Positions 57,291 through 64,000 of a DNA stretch of 64,000 bases are shown in pieces; the stretch's first letter is position 1, and each line of letters starts with the position of its first letter. Location of the stretch: the NCBI RefSeq assembly GCF_002288925.2, contig NW_022098076.1, positions 73,804,358 through 73,868,357 on the forward strand, written 5' to 3'. The DNA is from Delphinapterus leucas (taxonomy: Eukaryota; Chordata; Mammalia; Artiodactyla; Monodontidae). A program made the position numbers and the translations under genes. The notes beneath the pieces were generated by a model. It worked only from the letters and a program-made list of their open reading frames with translations, searched no databases and had not been told where the DNA came from.

Positions 57291-59197
57291 TTATGTCCCG
57301 CTTTCTCGAAGGAGGCCTAAATTTTATTTCACCTCACAAAAAGCATGTCAGAGGTTTTAATAAATCAAGAGTAAAATAAGATAATAATGTTTCCTTCTTT
57401 GAATCCCATAGCATGGATTTTGTTCTGAAATCAGAACAAAATATTCCAGAATAGGAGTCATGCCTATAACATGTAAACTGGATCTAAAACATAATATTGT
57501 TAATATCTTTCCTCGGGGATGGGGCTAGCCAATCAGTCATGGTGCACAAAATTGTTTAAGAATCCCTTTCCTTCACATATCCTAAGGTGCAATCCTGTCA
57601 CAGAGGGACATTATACTCTGCAAGGCACACATAAGTAAAACACTGTTCTGAGTTGTGAAATCTTGCACAGGGGAAATTTACAGGTTGAATGTGGTCAGAC
57701 GTAGAGTTTGGGAATAAAACCCCAGGAATCTCTGGTTTTGGTGCCAGACATCACTCTCCCCTTTCCTATAAGGAAATCAGCCTTGGGAAAATCCAACAAG
57801 AAGGCCAGTGTGGCATCTCACTGTGGCTTTTAGGAGGATCCTCTTAAGTGGCATTTACAAAGGTGGCATTCATTTAAAGGTTACATCCTCAAGTGAATAG
57901 GTCTGCTAGAGGCCTTCACTTCATTTCATAGTGAATGGAAACTTTGGACTTTGCTCAAAGTTAATGGAATTTGAGCTGATTAGAACTCTCCCAGCTGATC
58001 AAAATCGAACTGTGTTATTTATGATTTTTTGTGGGTTTCACAGAGGGAAGTTCACACTAAAATTACTTTAGAGGTTGAATATCACAGCCATTATTGTTTT
58101 AATTATGGGTCCACTATCCACTGTCTCTCCATTAAGTCTTTTTGGAATTCACATCAAAGGGATATAAAAATGGCACATTGGAAATATTTTGACTAAGAAG
58201 TGGATAGTTTTAAATTGTAAGACCTAGTAAGTTTACTGTATTATTTTATTCCCTCTTATTTCCTAAATGACTCAAATGTTCAGCTAAACATTTTGAGACA
58301 TACTTAAATTCAGACCCAAAATTGATTTTTTTACTCTTTGTTCCTGTTTCTAAGACATTTTAATACCAGGGCTTGTTTTTTTTTCTCCCAGTAGCTTACA
58401 TCTTTAAGTTACTTTATTATAATTTTAGTGCTAAGAAAACTTACTTTAAAGACATAATGAAATCAACCCTGAGGATGGGATTTGATCTCATCATAGAAAT
58501 ATTAACATCAGAGTGAAAGCAAAAAAACAACTAAAACTAATTGTATTACTTTTTCACTTTTCTACATGATTTAAGATACATGTTTTACAGAATGAGGTAG
58601 TATATAGCATAGGGCCTGGCAAACTTAAAAATATAACTACCGTGATAAAAATATAATTACTGTGATTATTATGCTTTATGATTTCTTTTATAATATTAGA
58701 TTATAACATAATATTGGTTTAGCCATTAACTTTAATGTAACATATTTAATATACTAAATTTAACTGAGTATGTCTTTTAGAATATATACAAACTAATATG
58801 TATAATTTGTTCAGCTTTGAGACCTGTCTTCACAATAAAGGGGGAGCAAAAAGATATTCTAATTTTAATATTGCCAGACCTAAAACTTTGTTTTAAAAAT
58901 TCCTTGTACAGTTTCACAAAATCCTCCTCAGATCTAGAGAAGCACTTTGTGGATTTATTGAGCATCAGTGCAAACCAAATAGTAATGAGCTCATTTTCAT
59001 AGAAAGAAGCTTATTATGATTCCAGCTGTTGAGAACTTGCAAAGCTGGATACTGGCTGCAGCACAGAGCTCTCATCTCTTAGTGAAGAAAAAATTTCCAA
59101 TTTAAATTTAAAACAAAAGACCCTTTCTATGACTTTGAGGAAACCATTTTCCACTGAAATCCATGTGTGTGACTTAGTATAAAGATAAAACATGTTC
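57291..59197. other. Unrecognised AT-rich sequence with one perfect palindrome
   Basis: About 1.9 kb with no recognised repeat or exon. The palindrome is at 57417-57442 (arms attttgttctga and tcagaacaaaat, 2-nt centre). Confidence 0.4.
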
Positions 59198-59210
59198 AAC
59201 CCTTCTTTTT

Positions 59211-59404
59211 TTGTAGTACGCGGGCCTCTCACTGCTGTGGCCTCTCCCGTTGCGGAGCACAGGCTCCGGACGCGCAGGCTCAGCGGCCACGGCTCACGGG
59301 CCCAGCCGCTCCGTGGCATGTGGAATCCTCCCTGACCGGGGCACGAACCCGCGTGCCCTGCATCGGCAGGAGGACTCTCAACCACTGCGCCACCAGGGAA
59401 GCCC
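59211..59404 (-). mobile_element. CHR-type SINE, short form, minus strand
   Basis: tgtagtacgcgggcctctca through the GC-rich body to ccaccagggaagcccc. Flanked by caacccttctttt at 59198-59210 and 59405-59417, a perfect 13-bp duplication. Frames of 82-123 codons are accidental. Confidence 0.96.
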
Positions 59405-59417
59405 CAACCCTTCTTTT

Positions 59418-59699
59418 AATAATTTGTACCCATTTATTTTAAGAAAGTTAAGGTTAAAAAACAGCTTGACAACACAGCTTATTCTGGTTAGAATATAGGG
59501 CTCTTCAGAAGGAAATCATATTTCAAAGTCAAATCCTAGATATGGCAAATTTGGAGTAAATCATCCCACACAAGGCACTGGAAAGGGGCTTTGGGCTGCT
59601 ATTTCAAGGATATCTGATGCTCAGGAAAACTTAAGCAGGGAAAGGAAGATGTTATGGGCACTTATTAAAGAAAAGATTCTTTCATTCAATAGTATAAGA
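59418..59699. other. Unrecognised sequence
   Basis: No recognised repeat or exon. Confidence 0.4.
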
Positions 59700-60365
59700 C
59701 ATATCCTTACAATTAAGGTGCATGTAGCATCTCATGTCTTGCCTTCACACTGCTTTTTATGTTTTTATCCACCGTCAATGATAAGCACTCACTCTGGAGG
59801 TCATCCTTGTTTCCTTTTTCTCCCACACTCTGTAACTAACACAACACACAGTCCTGTCAATCAGACCTTTCTGCAACCTCCACCAGTACTCCCTGGTCCA
59901 AGCCACCAACCATCATGTTCCATGGCGAATACTATAATAGCCCTACCTGGTGTCCCTACTCACCCTGCCTGTTGCTAATTCTCTACAGAGTAGAGGCAGT
60001 GATGCTTCCAAAAACTTAATATGAACATCTCAATTCATTGTCCAAAACTCTCCAATGGTTTCCTCAAACACAAATGTGTACGATTCAGAATTCTTATGGA
60101 GCCTCTATGGTCCTGCGTACTTTGGCCCTGGCTGTTCTAGTTCCTTGACCTCTTCTCTTGACTCTCTCCCTTTCATTCTCAATGGCCCAGTCACTTTGGA
60201 TTCCTTGGCATTCCTCCAATAGATCAAACATGTTCCTGCCCTGAAGCATTTGTACGTGCTGTTCCTTCAGCCAGGAATGTTCTTCCTCCATACCCCCTAC
60301 CTCACATAGCCTCTCTCTGCTGTCCTCTAGCTAAACTTTTAACTTAGTTGATGTCCTTTCGTGAT
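59700..60365 (+). repeat. L2 LINE, plus strand, about 660 bp
   Basis: Contains aaaactctccaatggtttcc, ggtcctgcgtactttggccc, ttcctgccctgaagcatttg, tacgtgctgttccttcagcc, and aggaatgttcttcctccata, in plus-strand L2 order. Confidence 0.85.
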
Positions 60366-60379
60366 CTTTTCCCCATTTT

Positions 60380-60720
60380 TTTCATTGCCCTTTCACTCTT
60401 CAATCCATCCTCTACCTATTGCCACCAGCATAACCTGTCTGAGGCAGGATTCTGATTGGGCCCCTCCTCTGCTATAGAGTCTTTCAGTGGCTACCACTGC
60501 CTATAAGAGAACTTAAGACTCTTATGTCCTTAACAATCTGATCCTGACTCTTTTTTTGGCCTACTCCTCCTTCACTTCTCAACTTCCACTTTGTAATCCA
60601 GCCGCACAACCCCATTCATTCTCCCCCTTACCTTCCACATGCTCCTGCCTCTTTTCCTTTATTCATGCTGTGTATCCTGCCCTTCATGCTTTTAGTTCTC
60701 TCTCACGGAAGTTCTACACC
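60380..60720 (+). repeat. Second L2 LINE copy, plus strand
   Basis: Restarts upstream L2 motifs: attgggcccctcctctgcta, tagagtctttcagtggctac, cttaacaatctgatcctgac, then cttttcctttattcatgctg. Either a separate insertion or a local duplication of L2 sequence beside the first copy. Confidence 0.75.
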
Positions 60721-62645
60721 AGGAATTCACAGCAAAAAGACAAGTAGAATACTATTCATGGAAGAAGAAAGACTTAAACCAGATGTTGAAGGAGAAGACA
60801 TTGGATAAGTAAGAGGGAGGAAGGAAGGTCCAGACAGAGTGACACGTGACAAAGTAGAATATTTTCAGTGATCCTAAAGGCATCACTCCTTGAAATTTGC
60901 TAAGGAGACTGGGGGATGCAAAGTAGAGAGATGTGAAAGTAAAAATAGGAAAGTGGTATGGATGAAGTCCAATTAGAGAAGCGAGGCAGAGGCGTGGGAC
61001 AGGGGCTTGAACTGCTCAGAGTTCTACAGAATAGTATAAGAATTTAATAAAATGGTGTATATAAAATCCCTGGCACAGTGTTGGGCTCATCTAGGTCCCT
61101 CAGTTTGCAGGAGTTGTAACTAGCAATAGAGATTTATTGTAAGTTTGTGATCAAGGTAACAGTGAAAGCAGGGTTTTCCAACTGGAGCAGGTGGGAAATG
61201 TCTGCCCCAAGGCAAACACCTACGATCCCAAACCCAAGGCATGTTTACGGATTGATGAAAATGGTTCTGAAATCTACTTTTTCAAATATATCTGGTTCTA
61301 GTTTTAATTAAAGTAAAACACTTTTAGGGATAGTCTTATGGACTTTCTTCTTTCTGTGGTAGTTTTAGGTTTGCAAACATACCATGTAAATGATGATATT
61401 GAACATGATTTATCATTTGCTTGAAATAGATCCATGACCCAATGAGCGAGTATAACTATGTCATGTGCTCTTTCACTACCAACCAAAATAGATTATTAGT
61501 CCAACCTTACATCTTGTGACAGAAGAGCAAAGATGGATATTTAACTCCACACTACTACATTGTAAATGTCTTCAAGATTTAAATGTAAGAAGTGGTAATA
61601 TTCCTTTAGCGATATAATCTTAAGTATAAAGAGCTCAAGTCATGGCAAATGGTATGTCTCAATGGATTGAAGAACATTTTCTGTGGACCATGTAGTACAC
61701 AGGATGTATAATACAAATGCTGGTGACGTGTCTGGAATGTCGACATTACATTAGCGTCCCACTACAGCCTTCAGATTTTAGAGACTTGTAAAGCCCTAGT
61801 ATGTGACTTTCATTTTTTTAAAGAAGCTGACTTTACAGTTCTCTTGAGTACTATGATTTCTGAATTACAAAGAGTGACCTACCAAGTAAAATTAGAATCT
61901 TTTAAATGTTTAGTAGGGTGGGCGCATGGTTCTTGAGAGCTGTGAAAGGCAAACTTACATGCTTAAGAGAGTTACTGGGACTTTGGAACTTAATTATGAT
62001 TTTGTCAGCTAAAAAGTCAAAGCTGATAAATGCACGGTGATAACTCAAGTCCTTATATAGATGTTTTTTTAAGCACAATGGAAACCTAAAGAAAAAGGAC
62101 AAATGGATATTATTTGGAGCTTTCTCTTATTAAAGACCTTTGGAGTGTATAGGTTCTCATTTAGTCCCTCCTAATCTGTCTTCTATGTGTTGGATTGTTG
62201 GTCATCCATACAGCATCTTTCTCTTGCTGACTCAATCTTTGTAGAAACTCTCTGCAGCAGGACTGGTTGCATAATTTCAGGACCCAGTGTAGTACAAAAG
62301 TGTAGGTTCCCTTGCTCATAAGATAGACATTTCAAAAAGCAACAGTAGAGCATTAAACCAAGCATGGGGTCCTTCTAAGCATGGGGCCCTGCACAACTGC
62401 ATAGGTTGCATGCCAGGAAGCTGGCTCTGATCTACAGTCAAACAGCAGTAGGAGAGGACCCAGCCTCAATGTTTCACACACTGTCTGCGAAAGCATATTC
62501 AGTAGTTTAAACTACACAGTAGTACTTAATCAACATCACCTCCTGAATTCCTTAAACCTCATTCCAATTTCTTCCAGCCAATAAACACTACTTTTTCCTA
62601 ATTATAAAGATTAACTAAATTATATTTGGGGAAAAAATGAGCTCT
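60721..62645. other. Unrecognised sequence
   Basis: About 1.9 kb. The first 280 bp (agaggagaag- and gggagg-rich) may include decayed L2; nothing else is recognised. No exon or RNA gene seen. Confidence 0.35.
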
Positions 62646-62649
62646 TTAT

Positions 62650-62790
62650 TACTTCTGTGCAAGAGAGGACTACCATAAATGCCTTATATTTGTTGAAAAC
62701 TGTTTTAGATGTTGGCGATACAGCCGTGAACAAAGTAATGGCTTTGCTTTTATGGAACACATATTCTAATGAATATGTTTCATGCTTCAG
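62650..62790 (-). repeat. L2 LINE 3' end, minus strand
   Basis: Contains ttttagatgttggcgataca, gccgtgaacaaagtaatggc, and tatggaacacatattctaat, the reverse complement of an L2 3' end. Confidence 0.7.
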
Positions 62791-63076
62791 CAAAGACCTC
62801 TACAATATTTTTTTTAATGTATATGTAACTGAAGAAGTTTTTCTTGAAATAACTGTGCTTTTTGTTTCAATGAGCTTAAATTTGGTTGGGCGATAATAAA
62901 CTTTTTGGAAGGAAAAAAAGTGTGATGATTTAAAGTAATATGACTTAGCAAAATATCCTTTAATTAGTTTATATCACTTAATGAGTTTATTTATAAAAAA
63001 GCAGGAAGTTGTTGATCAGAAAATGCATGAGGACAAGAGAAATTCATTATCATTTCCATTTAAATGTGTCAATAAC

Positions 63077-64000
63077 TTTTTTTTTTTGCATTTTTTAACA
63101 TCTTTCTTGGAGTATAATTGCTTTACAATGGTGTGTTAGTTTCTGTTTTATAACAAAGTGAATCAGCTATACATATACGTATATCCCCATATCTCCTCCC
63201 TCTTGCGTCTCCATCCCACCCTCCCTAACCCACTCCTCTAGGTGGTCACAAAGCACCGAGCTGATCTCCCTGTGCTATGCGGCTGCTTCCCACTAGCTAT
63301 CTATTTTACATTTGGTAGTGTATATATGTCCATGCCACTCTCTCACTTCTTCCCAGCTTCCACTTCCCCCTCCCTGTGTCTTCAAGTCCATTCTCTACGT
63401 CTGCATCTTTATTCATGTCCTGCCCCTAGGTTCCTCAGAACCATTTTTTTTTAATTCCATATATATGTGTTAGCATATGGTATTTGCTTTTCTCTTTCTG
63501 CTTACTTCACTCTGTATGACAAACTCTAGTTCCATCCACCCCACTACAAGTAACTCAATTTCGTTTCTTTTTATGGCTGAGTAATATTCGATTGTATATA
63601 TGTGCCATATTTGCTTTATCCATTAGTCTGTCCATGGACACTTAGGTTGCTTCCACATCCTGGCTATTGTAAACAAAGCTGCAATGAACATTGCAGTACA
63701 TGACTCTTTTTGAATTATGGTTTTCTCAGGGTATATGCCCAGTAGTGGGATTGCTGGGTTGTATGGTAGTTCTATTTTTAGCTTTTTAAAGAACCTCCAT
63801 ACTATCCTACATAGTGGCTGTATCAATTCACATTCCCACCAACAGTGCAAGAGGGTTCCCTTTTCTCCACACCCTCTCCAGCATTTATTGTTTCTAGATT
63901 TTTTGATGATGGCCATTCTGACTGGTGTCCAATGATATCTCATTGTAGTTTTGATTTGCTTTTCTCTAATGATTAGTGATGTTGAGCATCCTTTCATGTG
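63077..64000 (-). mobile_element. L1 LINE, younger subfamily, running off the right edge
   Basis: Reverse complement of an L1: T-tail, acatctttcttggagtataa, ttgctttacaatggtgtgtt, tatccccatatctcctccct, then 3' UTR and ORF2. The 3' end type matches that at 34.7 kb. At least 920 bp are present; whether the element is full length cannot be seen here. Confidence 0.95.
63623..63997 (-). pseudogene. L1 ORF2 C-terminal region, open to the edge
   Basis: A 124-codon minus-strand frame with [18 protein letters not shown] and [17 protein letters not shown], the C-terminal cysteine-rich region of LINE-1 ORF2. The frame stops at 63623 after PKCPWTD, before the usual ORF2 C-terminus, probably because of a mutation. 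The upstream part is beyond the window. Confidence 0.88.

Overview
The window reads as nuclear DNA from a cetacean, most likely a toothed whale. Its youngest repeats are many copies of a tRNA-Glu-type SINE that begins gggcttccctggtggcgcag and carries the long GC-rich body typical of the whale/hippo CHR families. These sit with cetartiodactyl-type L1 3' ends, and with ancient repeats shared by all mammals (L2, MIR, MER5, MaLR, Tigger, ERVL). The assignment rests on recognising the repeats; no database was searched.

I found no protein-coding gene, no exon I could name and no structural RNA gene. Every open frame I could explain belongs to an L1 ORF2 remnant or is an accidental frame through a GC-rich SINE. 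The window is therefore intergenic or deep intronic.

Layout. 1-5 kb: a minus-strand L1 3' half (1668-2972), MIR copies, and an isolated CpG-dense block (4629-4860) that interrupts a MIR. 6-12 kb: SINEs, MIR, L2, and a 1.1 kb plus-strand L1 with target-site duplications. 12.2-15 kb: an older L1 carrying reverse-transcriptase sequence, then a cytosine-rich, irregularly repetitive stretch. 16-21 kb: a SINE, an ERVL integrase fossil, a MaLR LTR, and a probable solitary ERV LTR. 22-26 kb: L2, MaLR and MIR. 26.7-39 kb: a dense cluster of CHR-type SINEs with several clear target-site duplications. 39-48 kb: MER5, L2, MIR, and a Tigger DNA transposon split by an L1 tail. 48-57 kb: MaLR, a hAT-like element, a Tigger MITE nested in an older repeat, a degenerate minisatellite, L2 and a SINE. 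57-64 kb: mostly unrecognised AT-rich sequence, two L2 copies, a SINE, and a minus-strand L1 running off the right edge.

There are no cooperating genes to describe; the window is a record of layered transposition. The items most worth a second look are the CpG-dense insert, a hairpin holding two CACGTG E-boxes 21 bp apart, a diverged pair of similar segments near 39.2 and 40.0 kb, and the two degenerate GC- or C-rich repeats. I saw no evidence of a new molecular system.
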